Below, piece after piece: positions 44,105-53,964 of a DNA stretch of 64,000 nt. The position numbers were made by a program, and so were the translations under genes. The DNA is from Mycetocola tolaasinivorans (GTDB lineage: Bacteria; Actinomycetota; Actinomycetes; Actinomycetales; Microbacteriaceae), in the NCBI RefSeq assembly GCF_003667565.1, contig NZ_RCUX01000002.1, positions 62,001-126,000 on the forward strand, in the 5' to 3' direction. The notes beneath the pieces are model-generated. The model was not told the origin of the DNA. It did not search any database and saw nothing but the letters and a program-made list of their open reading frames with translations. Each line of letters opens with the position of its first letter. Within the stretch, counting starts at the first letter, position 1.

Positions 44105-44697
44105 TGCTCGAGAACGTCGGGCACGCATTTCCCGGAGGCGCGCCACTCTTCACCGCCCTCAACCGCGAGCTGCTGCCACACCACGTCTACGCGCTCTCGG
44201 GCCCCTCGGGTTCGGGAAAGAGCACGCTTCTGAGCATCCTCGCCGGATGGGAGGAACCGAGCGCCGGATGCGTGGTGCGCGAGGGCATCACCCGCACCGG
44301 CTGGGTGTTTCAAAACCCGCACGGGGTCGCGAGACGAAACGCCCTGGACCACGTCGTGCTGCCCCTGATCGCACACGGGCTCGGGAGACGAGACGCCGAG
44401 CGCACGGCACACGATCACCTCGAGCTATTCGGCCTCGCACACGTGGCCGACCGCCCCTTCAGCGCGCTCTCCGGTGGCGAAGCCCAGCGACTCATGCTCG
44501 CCCGCGGAATGGCAACCGGACCAGACCTCTTCCTCGTTGACGAACCCACCGCCCAGCTGGATCGGCGCACCGCGGACACCGTCAACGCGACCCTCGGCGT
44601 ACTCTCGCGGGCGGGCAGCATCGTGGTGGTGGCCACCCATGATTCCGCCACGCGCGACGCCTGCACCGACCACATCGATCTGAGCGTGACCACATGA
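44095..44697 (+). CDS. ABC transporter ATP-binding protein (MacB/LolD type)
   Basis: The 200-residue ATPase shows Walker A SGPSGSGKST, signature LSGGEAQRL, Walker B LFLVDEP and switch His VVATHDS. It overlaps the adaptor gene by 10 bp and the permease gene by 4 bp, so all three are coupled. The short length and the FtsX-type partner place it in the MacB/LolD group, which powers mechanotransmission rather than classic import. It contains no frame damage, unlike its permease. Confidence 0.9.
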   Translation: MRVVLENVGHAFPGGAPLFTALNRELLPHHVYALSGPSGSGKSTLLSILAGWEEPSAGCVVREGITRTGWVFQNPHGVARRNALDHVVLPLIAHGLGRRDAERTAHDHLELFGLAHVADRPFSALSGGEAQRLMLARGMATGPDLFLVDEPTAQLDRRTADTVNATLGVLSRAGSIVVVATHDSATRDACTDHIDLSVTT

Positions 44698-45864
44698 GGG
44701 CCGATGAGAACGGCTCCGGATCGAAGCCCCCGCCTGAGCCAACCCCACGCGAGCGAACGCGCGGCACCGGGATGCGGCCCGGCGCACTCCTGGGTGAGAT
44801 TTCACGGGATGTGTACACCGGAACCTCCCGCGCGCTCCTGTTTACCCTGCTGTGTAGCGTGATCCTGATCGGGTTGTGCCTCGCCGAGCTGGGAGCGGTC
44901 TCACGCGTGCTGGGTGATGCCGATACCTATCGCCGCTCCGGTGCCTCGATCCTCACGTTTCAGGCACCCGGGCAGATCGACGCCGCACGCTGCGAGGCGC
45001 TGAAGACCCTGCCCAACGTCAACCACGCGGGTGCCCTGCGGGAAAACCCGGCGGGGATGCGCCCGGCGGCGCTTCCGGGGCACTCAATCCCGCAGCGCGA
45101 TGTCACCGAGGGGTTCATTCAGCTCCTGACCGCGGCGGGGAGCGATACCGGAGCCGCGCCGGGGCCGGGCATAGTCCTCTCGGATCAGGTGGCCAACGCC
45201 CTCGGCCGCGACGCCGGGGGGCACGATTCACACGGCCGCAGATTCCATTCCGGTGCGCGCGGTATTCCCCTTCCCCGACGACGGACGCAAGCCCGGGCTC
45301 GGCTACACGGTACTCGCGCCGGTCTCGGACCGCGGAACGCCGTTCGATGAGTGCTGGATCGAGGTGTGGCCGCAGGCTGAGCCGGTGGCCGCACACCTGC
45401 GCTCCACCCTCATCAGCGATGGCGATGCGCAGACGCGTCCACAGCTCAGCCAGCTCAACTCCCGGCTCGGGCAGAGTTTCCCCGGTGAGCGTCTCTTCGT
45501 CGAGCGGATCACCGAGTTTGCCGCCCCAATCGCGGGTCTTGCCGGAGTCGTGATCGGCTTCGCCATGGTGCGCATGCGCCGCCTCGAGCTCGCCTCCGCC
45601 CGCCACAGCGGGGTCACCCCCGCCACGCAAACTCTGATCCTGCTGGGGGAGGCCCTGGTGCCGGCGCTGGTTTCGGTCCTGGTCACAGCAGCCACGGTCA
45701 TGCTGGTGACCGGGCTCCCCGGCACCCTCGATCCCGCCGCGCTGCGCGGACTCTCGGCCCGCGTCTGCCTCACCCTTGTGCCCGCCCTCCTGCTGGGTGT
45801 GATCACCGGGGCGCTCACCACCCGAGAAAAACACCTCTTCCGCTACTTCAAAGCCCGCACCTAA
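44694..45864 (+). pseudogene. FtsX/MacB-type ABC permease with a +1 frameshift in a G-run
   Basis: The first frame (from GTG or ATG near 44694) gives an N-terminal membrane segment (TSRALLFTLLCSVILIGLCL) and a MacB-like periplasmic domain. It goes out of frame at six Gs (45216-45221). Dropping one G joins DAGG to TIHTAADSIPVRAVFPFP and restores the frame used at 45253-45864. That frame holds three C-terminal membrane segments (about 45520-45590, 45640-45720, 45760-45810) and ends KHLFRYFKART. The protein would be about 389 residues when repaired. It is either a true frameshift, a phase-variable G-tract or a sequencing error. Confidence 0.8.
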
Positions 45865-46036
45865 CCGCGTGCAATACCGTCTGTTCACCCAGAACCTGAG
45901 TGTCTGCGGGGTACACGGGTGACCTGCAGCGGGGGCAGGGGGTAGAGTCTTAGGTGGGTATCTTGACGTCGAGTTACAAGCGAGGCGTCGGGTACGTACT
46001 TTTCTCCCAAAACCTCATTGCGGATTGGAACCACAC

Positions 46037-47200
46037 GTGGATCTTTACGAGTATCAGGCCCGAGACCTGTTCGAGAAATACGGGGTACCGGTCCTTGCCG
46101 GTATCATCGCGGACACCCCCGAAGACGTACGCGCCGCCGCCGAGAAAATCGGTGGCGTTGTTGTTGTCAAGGCACAGGTTAAGGTCGGCGGGCGCGGAAA
46201 GGCGGGCGGCGTAAAGGTCGCCAAGACCCCCGACGAGGCATTCGAGGCCGCACAGGCCATCCTGGGCCTCGACATCAAGGGCCACGAGGTCAAGCGCGTC
46301 ATGGTCGCGCAGGGCGCACAGATCGCCCGCGAGTTCTACTTCTCCGTGCTGCTGGACCGCGCTAACCGCTCCTACCTGTCGCTCGCCAGTGTCGAGGGCG
46401 GCATGGAAATCGAGCAGCTCGCCGTCGAGAAGCCCGAAGCCCTGGCCCGTATCGAGGTCAACCCGCGCACCGGCATCGACGCCGCAAAGGCGCGCGAGAT
46501 CGCGATCGCCGGCGGATTCACCGGCGACCTCGTCGACAAGGTTGCCGACGTCTTCGTCAAGCTGTACGAGGTGTACGCGGGCGAGGATGCCACCCTGGTG
46601 GAGGTCAACCCGCTCGTCCTCACCGAGGCCGGCGACATCGTCGCCCTCGACGGTAAGGTCTCGATCGACGAGAACGCTGAGTTCCGTCACCCCGAGCACG
46701 CGGCACTCGCCGACAGCGCCACCACCGACCCGCTCGAGCTCAAGGCCAAGGAGTCGGACCTCAACTACGTCAAGCTCGACGGTGAGGTCGGAATCATCGG
46801 TAACGGTGCCGGCCTCGTGATGTCGACCCTCGACGTCGTCGCCTACGCCGGAGAGAACTTCGGCGGCGTCAAGCCCGCCAACTTCCTCGACATCGGTGGT
46901 GGAGCCTCCGCCGAGGTCATGGCCAACGGCCTCGACGTCATCCTCGGCGACAGCCAGGTGAAGTCGGTTTTCGTCAACGTCTTCGGTGGAATCACCGCCT
47001 GTGACGCCGTCGCAAACGGCATCGTCAAGGCCCTCGAAATCCTCGGCGACACCGCCTCCAAGCCGCTCGTTGTGCGCCTGGACGGCAACAAGGTGGACGA
47101 GGGTCGCGCGATCCTCGCCGCCGCAAACCACCCGCTGATCACCATCGCGGGCTCCATGGACGAGGGCGCCGCCAAGGCCGCCGAGCTGGCATCGAAGTAG
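46037..47200 (+). CDS. sucC: Succinyl-CoA synthetase (ADP-forming), beta subunit
   Basis: GTG 46037 (then [18 protein letters not shown]) matches the family start. The 387-residue subunit has the ATP-grasp domain ([30 protein letters not shown]) and the C-terminal CoA-ligase domain (NIGGG-type [25 protein letters not shown]). With SucD it forms succinate and ATP from succinyl-CoA in the TCA cycle. A TAGAGT element (45943-45948) is a likely -10, giving a ~85-nt leader. sucD follows after 13 bp. Confidence 0.97.
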   Translation: MDLYEYQARDLFEKYGVPVLAGIIADTPEDVRAAAEKIGGVVVVKAQVKVGGRGKAGGVKVAKTPDEAFEAAQAILGLDIKGHEVKRVMVAQGAQIAREFYFSVLLDRANRSYLSLASVEGGMEIEQLAVEKPEALARIEVNPRTGIDAAKAREIAIAGGFTGDLVDKVADVFVKLYEVYAGEDATLVEVNPLVLTEAGDIVALDGKVSIDENAEFRHPEHAALADSATTDPLELKAKESDLNYVKLDGEVGIIGNGAGLVMSTLDVVAYAGENFGGVKPANFLDIGGGASAEVMANGLDVILGDSQVKSVFVNVFGGITACDAVANGIVKALEILGDTASKPLVVRLDGNKVDEGRAILAAANHPLITIAGSMDEGAAKAAELASK

Positions 47201-47213
47201 TAGGGACCGGAAC

Positions 47214-48101
47214 ATGTCGATCTTTGTAAACAAGGACTCCAAGGTCATCGTCCAGGGCATCACCGGCGGCGAAGCCTCCAAGCACACCGCCCTGATGCTC
47301 GCCGCAGGCACCAACATCGTCGGTGGCGTCAACGCCCGCAAGGCCGGCACCACCGTCACCCACGGTGACATCACCCTCCCGGTGTTCGGCAGCGTGGTCG
47401 AGGCCATCGAAACCACCGGAGCAGACGTCTCCATCGCGTTCGTGCCGCCGGCATTCGCGAAGGACGCCGCAATCGAGGCCATCGACGCCGAGATCCCGCT
47501 GCTCGTCATCATCACCGAGGGAATCCCCGTCGGCGACTCCGCCGAGGTCTGGGCCTACGCCCAGGAAAAGGGCAACAAGACCCGCATCATCGGCCCGAAC
47601 TGCCCCGGCATCATCACCCCGGGAGAGGCCCTCGTCGGCATCACCCCGGCCTCGATCGCCGGCACCGGCCCGATCGGACTGGTTTCCAAGTCCGGAACCC
47701 TCACCTACCAGATGATGTACGAGCTGCGCGAAATCGGCTTCTCGACCGCCATCGGTATCGGTGGAGACCCCATCATCGGCACCACCCACATCGACGCCCT
47801 CGCCGCATTCGAGGCCGACCCCGACACCAAGGCGATCGTCATGATCGGCGAGATCGGTGGAGACGCCGAGGAGCGTGCAGCCGACTACATCAAGGCACAC
47901 GTCACCAAGCCCGTCGTCGGCTACGTCGCGGGCTTCACCGCCCCCGAGGGTAAGACCATGGGCCACGCCGGCGCCATCGTCTCCGGCTCGGCCGGAACCG
48001 CCCAGGCAAAGAAGGAGGCCCTCGAGGCCGCCGGAGTCAAGGTCGGAAAGACTCCGTCCGAGGCCGCGAACCTGATGCGCGAGATCATCGCCGGTCTGTA
48101 A
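47214..48101 (+). CDS. sucD: Succinyl-CoA synthetase (ADP-forming), alpha subunit
   Basis: The 295-residue subunit has the CoA-binding Rossmann domain ([20 protein letters not shown]), [12 protein letters not shown], and the phosphohistidine loop [10 protein letters not shown] with the active-site His. AGGGACCGGAAC precedes the ATG. The last 44 bp, including the stop, are repeated exactly 70 bp downstream (48128-48171). The gene itself is complete. Confidence 0.97.
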   Translation: MSIFVNKDSKVIVQGITGGEASKHTALMLAAGTNIVGGVNARKAGTTVTHGDITLPVFGSVVEAIETTGADVSIAFVPPAFAKDAAIEAIDAEIPLLVIITEGIPVGDSAEVWAYAQEKGNKTRIIGPNCPGIITPGEALVGITPASIAGTGPIGLVSKSGTLTYQMMYELREIGFSTAIGIGGDPIIGTTHIDALAAFEADPDTKAIVMIGEIGGDAEERAADYIKAHVTKPVVGYVAGFTAPEGKTMGHAGAIVSGSAGTAQAKKEALEAAGVKVGKTPSEAANLMREIIAGL

Positions 48102-48171
48102 GGACGGGCAAGACACGGCCTCGCATGCCGAGGCCGCGAACCTGATGCGCGAGATCATCGCCGGTCTGTAA
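48058..48171 (+). repeat. 44-bp direct duplication of the sucD 3' end
   Basis: Positions 48058-48101 (sucD end with TAA) and 48128-48171 are identical over 44 bp, separated by 26 bp. The spacer's end forms an inverted repeat with the second copy's start (GGCCTCG 48117-48123, CGAGGCC 48129-48135). Confidence 0.95.
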
Positions 48172-48647
48172 CCGGCAGGTCCGCGCGCGGACACGATAGG
48201 ACAGCACCCCGTCACCGAAAGGAGACGGGGTGCTGTTTTTTGAGAAAATATTAGTGCCACGGAAACTACAAATTGCCGAAAGTTTTTCGGGTGTGCGAGA
48301 ACCGACAAGCGTGCGCATTTAGGTCTTTGACCAGGGATTTAATATTAGAATCACCTATCCCCAATTTGGGGTGCATCGCAACTAACTCGACACACAAAAC
48401 CTCCTGAGTCCCCCGTCCGGGGGTATTGCAGCGGCAAAATCGCCGCTATATGTTGTTTGCGTCTACAAAGTGCACCTGCGCTGGGTGGACGTCATCCCAT
48501 CGTCATCCCGGGTTTCGGGTGGCGGGCAGGCGAAGAGGATCACCGCGGATCCCCTCGACACCCTTCCTGCTCACGCTCCGTACCCTCGGGCCCTGGTGCC
48601 CACGGCCGCCGGTGGGGCAATCGCATTCAGAGAGGAAAGCAATCACA
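48172..48647. other. Intergenic region between sucD and the sugar importer
   Basis: It contains the terminator at 48202-48241, then an AT-rich stretch (about 48240-48400) that probably holds the importer promoter, with a TAGAAT -10-like element near 48346. A 13-bp palindrome CCCCAATTTGGGG (48359-48371) is a candidate operator for the ROK regulator. A long leader of over 200 nt follows with no gene seen in it. Confidence 0.55.
48202..48241 (+). terminator. Rho-independent terminator of sucCD
   Basis: CAGCACCCCGTC (48202-48213) pairs with GACGGGGTGCTG (48224-48235), followed by a run of six Ts. It is the most classical terminator in the window. Confidence 0.92.
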
Positions 48648-49769
48648 ATGACCAAGACCCGAAAGATGCTCGCGGTTTCCGCGGCCGGTGTACTGGCACT
48701 CAGCCTCGCCGCCTGTTCGAGCAGCGACAACGGTGGCGGTGCCGGTGGCGGCAATGCCAGCGGCGACTGCAACGTGGGTATCTCGATGCCCACCCGAAGC
48801 CTCGAGCGCTGGATCAACGACGGTGAGCAGCTGCAGAAGGAACTCAAGGACGCTGGCTGCAAGGTTGACCTGCAGTACGCGGACAACAAGACCGACCAGC
48901 AGATCAGCCAGATCCAGAACCAGATCGCCGGCGGATCGAAGATCCTGGTGATCGCCGCGATCGACGGTAAGGTCCTCGCCCCCGCACTCGAGGAGGCAAA
49001 GAAGCAGAAGGCCACGGTCATCGCCTACGACCGCCTCATCAACGGCACCGAGAACGTCGACTACTACGCAACCTTCGACAACTACAAGGTCGGTACCCTG
49101 CAGGGCACCTTCATCGAGGAGCAGCTGGACCTGAAGAACGCCGCGGGCCCGTTCAACCTCGAGCCCTTCGCCGGAAGCCCCGATGACAACAACGCGAAGT
49201 TCTTCTTCTCGGGTGCCTGGGACGTTCTGAAGCCCTACGTGGACGAGGGCAAGCTCGTGGTTCCCAGCGGCAAGTCGCCGAAGAGCGATGACGACTGGGC
49301 CTCGATCGGTATCCAGGGCTGGGCGAGTGACAAGGCACAGTCCGAGATGGACAACCGCCTGTCGTCGTTCTACACCGGTGGCAAGAAGGTAAACGTGGTG
49401 CTGTCACCCAACGACAGCCTCGCGATCGGTATCCAGGCATCGCTCAAGTCGGCGGGTTACACCCCGGGTGCGGACTACCCGCTGATCACCGGGCAGGATG
49501 CCGATAAGGCAAACGTCAAGGCGATCCTTGCCGGTGAGCAGGCCATGACCGTGTGGAAGGACACCCGCACCCTCGGTAAGCGCGTGTTCACCATGATCCA
49601 GGAGATCGTCGCGGGCAAGACCGTCGAGGTCAACGACACCAAGACCTACGACAACGGCAAGAAGGTTGTGCCCTCGTACCTGCTGGATCCCGAAATCGTG
49701 GTCAAGGACGACGTCAAGACCAAGCTCGTGGACTCGGGCTTCGTGAAGGCATCTGACGTCGGCCTCTAG
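48648..49769 (+). CDS. chvE: ChvE-type sugar ABC transporter substrate-binding lipoprotein
   Basis: ATG 48648 follows AGAGGAAAGC. The 373-residue precursor has lipobox LAAC and a Gly/Asn-rich linker. The mature part is a periplasmic-binding type 1 protein of the ChvE/XylF group (VGISMPTRSLERWINDG, VIAAIDGKVLAPALEEAKKQ, VIAYDRLI, NVVLSPNDSLAIGIQASL). Ligands in this group are aldoses such as xylose, arabinose, galactose or glucose. It heads a three-gene importer with a two-domain ATPase and a permease, followed by a ROK regulator. Symbol by family. Confidence 0.9.
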   Translation: MTKTRKMLAVSAAGVLALSLAACSSSDNGGGAGGGNASGDCNVGISMPTRSLERWINDGEQLQKELKDAGCKVDLQYADNKTDQQISQIQNQIAGGSKILVIAAIDGKVLAPALEEAKKQKATVIAYDRLINGTENVDYYATFDNYKVGTLQGTFIEEQLDLKNAAGPFNLEPFAGSPDDNNAKFFFSGAWDVLKPYVDEGKLVVPSGKSPKSDDDWASIGIQGWASDKAQSEMDNRLSSFYTGGKKVNVVLSPNDSLAIGIQASLKSAGYTPGADYPLITGQDADKANVKAILAGEQAMTVWKDTRTLGKRVFTMIQEIVAGKTVEVNDTKTYDNGKKVVPSYLLDPEIVVKDDVKTKLVDSGFVKASDVGL

Positions 49770-49852
49770 GCCGCACCCCTGGTGGTCCGTGCCCGGCCGT
49801 GCAGTAGGCCGGGCACGGACCCCGTGATTCAGCCCGAACACGAAGGCACAAC

Positions 49853-51394
49853 ATGAACAACACCCCCATTCTTCGAATGGACAATATCGTCAAGAACTTC
49901 AACGGTGTCACGGCACTGAAAAATGTGAGCCTCGAGGTGACCCGCGGTGAGGTGCACGCGATCTGCGGCGAAAACGGCGCGGGTAAGTCGACGCTGATGA
50001 AGGTGCTCAGCGGCGTCTATCCGGCCGGAACCTACGGTGGAAACATCGTTTTTGAGGGCGAGCAGGTTGGCTATCGCTCGATCAACGAGAGCGAGGCGGA
50101 TGGCATCGTCATCATCCATCAGGAGCTGGCGCTCAGCCCCTACCTCTCGATCGCCGAAAATATCTTTCTGGGCAACGAGATCTCCACCCGCGGCGTGATC
50201 GACTGGAACAGGACCAACCGCGAGGCCGCGCTGCTCCTGGCACGGGTCGGCCTCGATGAGAACCCGGCGACCCGCGTGCTGGAGCTCGGGGTCGGAAAGC
50301 AGCAGCTGGTGGAGATCGCCAAGGCGCTGTCGAAGCAGGTGAAGCTCCTCATTCTGGATGAGCCCACCGCCGCGCTCAACGATGAGGACTCGGCGCACCT
50401 GTTGACCCTGATCAACCACCTGCGCGAGCAGGGCATCACCTCGATCATCATTTCCCACAAGCTCAAGGAGATCCGCCAGATCGCGGATACCGTCACGATC
50501 ATTCGGGATGGCGAGACGATCGAGTCGTTCTCGATGTCGGAGCCCGACGCCACCGAGGCCCGCATCATCCGTTCGATGGTGGGGCGGGACCTCAGTAGCC
50601 TGTTTCCTCCGCGCGAGGCAAACATCGGCGAGGTTATTTTTGAGGTGCGCGACTGGAGCGTGTACCACCCGGTAGACACCACCCGCCTGGTGGTGGACGG
50701 CGCAAACTTCACCGTGCGCGCGGGCGAGATTGTGGGCTTTGCCGGGCTGATGGGTGCCGGGCGGACGGAGCTGGCGATGAGCATTTTTGGGCGCTCATAC
50801 GGCACCAACATCTCCGGTACGGTGCTCAAGGACGGCGTCGAGATCCAGACCCGCACGGTGGATGAGGCCATCCGGAACGGCCTCGCCTACGCCACCGAGG
50901 ACCGCAAAAAGTATGGCCTCAACCTGATCGGGGACATCGCGGTCAACGTCTCGGCGGCGGCGCTCGCCAAGCTCGTGCGCTTCGGCGTGATCGATCGGCA
51001 CCGTGAGTACAAGGTGGCCGATTCGTACCGCGCGAAGATGAACATCAAGGCCCCCAGCGTGAGCGCAATCACCGGGAAGCTCTCGGGCGGAAACCAGCAA
51101 AAGGTTGTGCTGTCGAAGTGGATCTTCTCGGGCCCCGACGTGCTGATCCTGGACGAACCCACCCGCGGTATCGACGTGGGTGCCAAGTACGAGATCTACG
51201 GCATTATCAACGAGCTGGCCGCGCAGGGTAAGGCGGTCATCGTGATCTCCTCCGAACTCCCCGAACTCATCGGTCTTTCCGACCGAATCTACGCCATCTC
51301 CGAGGGCGTTCTCACCGGCGAAGTGGCCCGTGCGGATGCGACTCAGGAGCGACTCATGCACTTCATGACCGCAGGAAAGGACTCCGCACTGTGA
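49853..51394 (+). CDS. gguA: Sugar ABC transporter ATP-binding protein, two nucleotide-binding domains
   Basis: The 513-residue protein has two ATPase domains. Domain 1 (about 7-240) has Walker [10 protein letters not shown] and Walker [16 protein letters not shown]. Domain 2 (about 255-505) has a degenerate P-loop (GLMGAGRTE), signature LSGGNQQKV and [14 protein letters not shown]. This is the RbsA/XylG/GguA class. The last 32 bp and the overlapping GTG of the next reading frame are part of a 42-bp direct duplication. The C-terminus MTAGKDSAL is therefore encoded twice. Confidence 0.93.
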   Translation: MNNTPILRMDNIVKNFNGVTALKNVSLEVTRGEVHAICGENGAGKSTLMKVLSGVYPAGTYGGNIVFEGEQVGYRSINESEADGIVIIHQELALSPYLSIAENIFLGNEISTRGVIDWNRTNREAALLLARVGLDENPATRVLELGVGKQQLVEIAKALSKQVKLLILDEPTAALNDEDSAHLLTLINHLREQGITSIIISHKLKEIRQIADTVTIIRDGETIESFSMSEPDATEARIIRSMVGRDLSSLFPPREANIGEVIFEVRDWSVYHPVDTTRLVVDGANFTVRAGEIVGFAGLMGAGRTELAMSIFGRSYGTNISGTVLKDGVEIQTRTVDEAIRNGLAYATEDRKKYGLNLIGDIAVNVSAAALAKLVRFGVIDRHREYKVADSYRAKMNIKAPSVSAITGKLSGGNQQKVVLSKWIFSGPDVLILDEPTRGIDVGAKYEIYGIINELAAQGKAVIVISSELPELIGLSDRIYAISEGVLTGEVARADATQERLMHFMTAGKDSAL

Positions 51395-51478
51395 GTACAA
51401 CGACCGACGACGCTGCCCGGCAGAGAGTCATGTACGTCATGACCGCAGGAAAGGACTCCGCACTGTGAGTACAACGAC
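51363..51478 (+). repeat. 42-bp direct duplication at the ATPase/permease junction
   Basis: Positions 51363-51404 and 51437-51478 are identical over 42 bp, with a 74-bp period and a 32-bp spacer. Each copy carries the end of the ATPase gene, its TGA and the overlapping GTG start of the permease. Confidence 0.95.
51391..51468 (+). CDS. 25-codon open frame created by the duplication
   Basis: The first copy's GTG opens a frame that begins [13 protein letters not shown] and ends [10 protein letters not shown], copying the ATPase C-terminus. It stops at a TGA that overlaps the permease GTG (GTGA). It may be translated as a coupling bridge between ATPase and permease. No independent function is suggested. 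Confidence 0.35.
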   Translation: MSTTTDDAARQRVMYVMTAGKDSAL

Positions 51479-52670
51479 ACCGGCCGGCCAGCAACCGGCC
51501 CGCCGCCGACTGCCCAGGTTCCGGGTGAACCTGCGCCAGTACGGCATCCTGGCCGCTCTGGCCATCATCGTTCTGCTGTTCCAGATCCTGACCGAGGGCA
51601 GGCTGCTGCTCCCCGGAAACGTCAACAACCTCATCCAGCAGAACGCCTACGTGCTCATTCTGGCGGTGGGGATGGTGATGGTGATTATCGCCGGCCATAT
51701 CGACCTCTCAGTGGGTTCGGTGGTGGCCATGGTGGGGGCGATCGCGGCGATCTCCACGAACCAGTGGGGTTTGCCCTGGTGGGCCGCCGTGATTCTCGCC
51801 ATCCTGGTGGGTGCCCTGGTGGGTGCCTGGCAGGGGTTCTGGGTGGCGTTTGTGGGAATACCCGCGTTCATTGTGACCCTCGCGGGCATGCTGATCTTCC
51901 GTGGGCTCACCCTCGTGCTGCTCACCGGTGGCACGATTAACGGCCTGCCCGAGCAGTTCACCGCCATCGGTGCGGGCTGGCTGCCCGGCTGGTTTGGGGA
52001 GCTCGGCGGGCGTGATGTGCTCACCCTGGTGCTGGGCGCGCTGGCCGCCGCGATGCTGGTGCTGCAGCAGGTGCGCAGCCGGGCGACGCTGCGCAAGCTG
52101 GATCTGCCGCGCGAACCGCTGACCTCGTTCTGGTTGAAGATCGGTATCTCGGCGCTCGCGATCCTCGCGTTTACCTGGTTGCTGTCCGACTACAACGGCA
52201 CGCCGATCATCCTGATCCTCCTCGCGCTGATCATCCTGATCTACACGTTCCTGCTCAACCGCACCGTGTTTGGTCGCCATATTTACGCGATGGGTGGCAA
52301 CCTGTTCGCGGCCATGATGAGCGGTGTGAAAACCCGCTGGGTGAACTTCTTCATCTTCGTGAACATGGGTGTGCTCGCGGGCCTCGCCGGCGTGGTGAGT
52401 ACCGCGCGTGCCGGGGGAGCGGTGGCCTCGGCCGGTCAGAACTATGAGCTCGATGCGATCGCCGCGGTGTTCATCGGTGGTGCCGCGGTGCAGGGCGGCG
52501 TGGGTACCGTCGTGGGTGCGGTGATCGGTGGCCTGGTGATGGGTGTGCTCAACATGGGTCTCTCCATCCTCTCGGTGGATGCCGCCTGGCAGATGACCAT
52601 CAAGGGTCTGGTGCTCCTGTTGGCCGTGGCATTCGATATCTTTAACAAACGACGTGCCGGGGGCCGCTAG
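51465..52670 (+). CDS. gguB: Sugar ABC transporter permease (XylH/GguB type)
   Basis: GTG 51465 (second copy of the duplicated start) gives a 401-residue protein with about ten membrane segments and a cytoplasmic loop near 200-225. The BPD_transp_2 core is clear (VGMVMVIIAGHIDLSVGSVV, AFVGIPAFIVTLAGMLIFRG, IAAVFIGGAAVQGGVGTVVG). It pairs with the two-domain ATPase. Translation is coupled to the short upstream frame by GTGA overlap. Confidence 0.92.
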   Translation: MSTTTPAGQQPARRRLPRFRVNLRQYGILAALAIIVLLFQILTEGRLLLPGNVNNLIQQNAYVLILAVGMVMVIIAGHIDLSVGSVVAMVGAIAAISTNQWGLPWWAAVILAILVGALVGAWQGFWVAFVGIPAFIVTLAGMLIFRGLTLVLLTGGTINGLPEQFTAIGAGWLPGWFGELGGRDVLTLVLGALAAAMLVLQQVRSRATLRKLDLPREPLTSFWLKIGISALAILAFTWLLSDYNGTPIILILLALIILIYTFLLNRTVFGRHIYAMGGNLFAAMMSGVKTRWVNFFIFVNMGVLAGLAGVVSTARAGGAVASAGQNYELDAIAAVFIGGAAVQGGVGTVVGAVIGGLVMGVLNMGLSILSVDAAWQMTIKGLVLLLAVAFDIFNKRRAGGR

Positions 52671-52716
52671 CCGCGACCGCCCGACGCACCATACGGCAGA
52701 AGGGGGATCCGGCACG

Positions 52717-53961
52717 ATGGCCGATTCCGGGTCCCCCTTCTCTCGCCGTGCACTGCCCGCGGGAGACGGCTCGACGCCGGTGTTGCGCGGTGGCACGAGT
52801 AACGATCAGCTGCGCCGATACAACCTCTCCGCGGTGATGACCCTCGTGCACCGTCTTGGCGGGGTGAGCCGGGCCGAACTCACCCGGCTCACCGGCCTCA
52901 CCCGTTCCGCCATCGGCGGTCTCGTCGCCGAACTCACCGAGCTGGGGCTCGTTGTCGAGATGGCACCCGCGGATGAAACCGGTCGGGTGGGCCGCCCGAG
53001 CCTGCAGGTGATGCCGGATGAGCACCTCGTCGCGATCGCGGTGGCCCCGGATTCCGATGCGATCACGGTGGGTCTCGTGGGGCTCGGCGGTGAGGTGATC
53101 CGTCGGGTGCGCTATGACACGATGCGGGTGCCGAGCGTGGCCGATACGGTGAAGATCACGCAGTCGGTGATCGCGGGCATGCAGCATGAGATCAGCGGCC
53201 GCTATCGCGTGGTGGGGGTGGGGATCGCCGTTCCCGGCCTCGTTGCCTCGGCGAGCGGTCGGGTGCTCCTCGCCCCGCAGCTGAACTGGCACGACCAAAA
53301 CCTCACCGAGCCGCTGCAGCGCGCGCTCGGCTATCCCGTGTATGCGGGCAACGATGCGAGCCTCGGCGCGCTCGCCGAAACCCACTTTGGTGCCGCCCGC
53401 GGTGTGCAGAACCTCGTGTATCTCAACGGAAGTGCGCGGGGAATCGGCGGGGGCCTCATCATCGACGGCACCGCGGTGCGCGGCACGGATGGCTACGCGG
53501 GGGAGCTCGGGCATACGCTGGTCAATAGCGCGGGTATTCAGTGCCACTGTGGGCGGATCGGCTGCCTCGAAACCGAGGTGAACCTGCCGCGTCTGCTGAA
53601 GGTGCTGGGCCTTCGCCGAGCCGATCAGGACGAGCTGGACGTGGCGCTGGGTATTTCGCGCGACCCCGCGGTGCACGCCGAGGTGCGTCGCCAGATCGAC
53701 AGCCTCTCCGAGGCCATCTCCAACTTTGTAAACCTCTTCAACCCGGAGATGGTGGTGCTCTCGGGGTTCCTCGGCTCGCTCCTCACCGTGGGCCGTGAGC
53801 GCCTGACCGAGTCGATCCGGGTGCGCTCGATGAGCAGCCGCGCCCGCCAGGTACGGATCGAACGGGCCGAGCTGCGCTCGCGCCTCCCAATGGTGGGTGC
53901 GGCCGAGGTCGCGTTCGCACCGATCCTCGCCGACCCCGCGGGCCACGCGGCACCGCGCTAG
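52717..53961 (+). CDS. ROK-family (XylR/NagC-type) transcriptional repressor
   Basis: AAGGGGG precedes ATG 52717 by about ten bases. The 414-residue regulator has an N-terminal winged helix-turn-helix (about 30-90; RLGGVSRAELTRLTGLTRSA) and a ROK sugar-binding domain with VGIAVPGLV, VYAGNDASLGAL and the zinc motif CHCGRIGCLE. It lies 46 bp after the sugar permease gene and very probably controls the importer in response to a sugar. Confidence 0.88.
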   Translation: MADSGSPFSRRALPAGDGSTPVLRGGTSNDQLRRYNLSAVMTLVHRLGGVSRAELTRLTGLTRSAIGGLVAELTELGLVVEMAPADETGRVGRPSLQVMPDEHLVAIAVAPDSDAITVGLVGLGGEVIRRVRYDTMRVPSVADTVKITQSVIAGMQHEISGRYRVVGVGIAVPGLVASASGRVLLAPQLNWHDQNLTEPLQRALGYPVYAGNDASLGALAETHFGAARGVQNLVYLNGSARGIGGGLIIDGTAVRGTDGYAGELGHTLVNSAGIQCHCGRIGCLETEVNLPRLLKVLGLRRADQDELDVALGISRDPAVHAEVRRQIDSLSEAISNFVNLFNPEMVVLSGFLGSLLTVGRERLTESIRVRSMSSRARQVRIERAELRSRLPMVGAAEVAFAPILADPAGHAAPR

Positions 53962-53964
53962 GCG

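Noticed and set aside
48058..48171. sucD repeat as attL/attR of a prophage or integrative element
   Set aside because: Only 26 bp lie between the copies, with no integrase or mobile gene nearby. It could at most be an excision scar.
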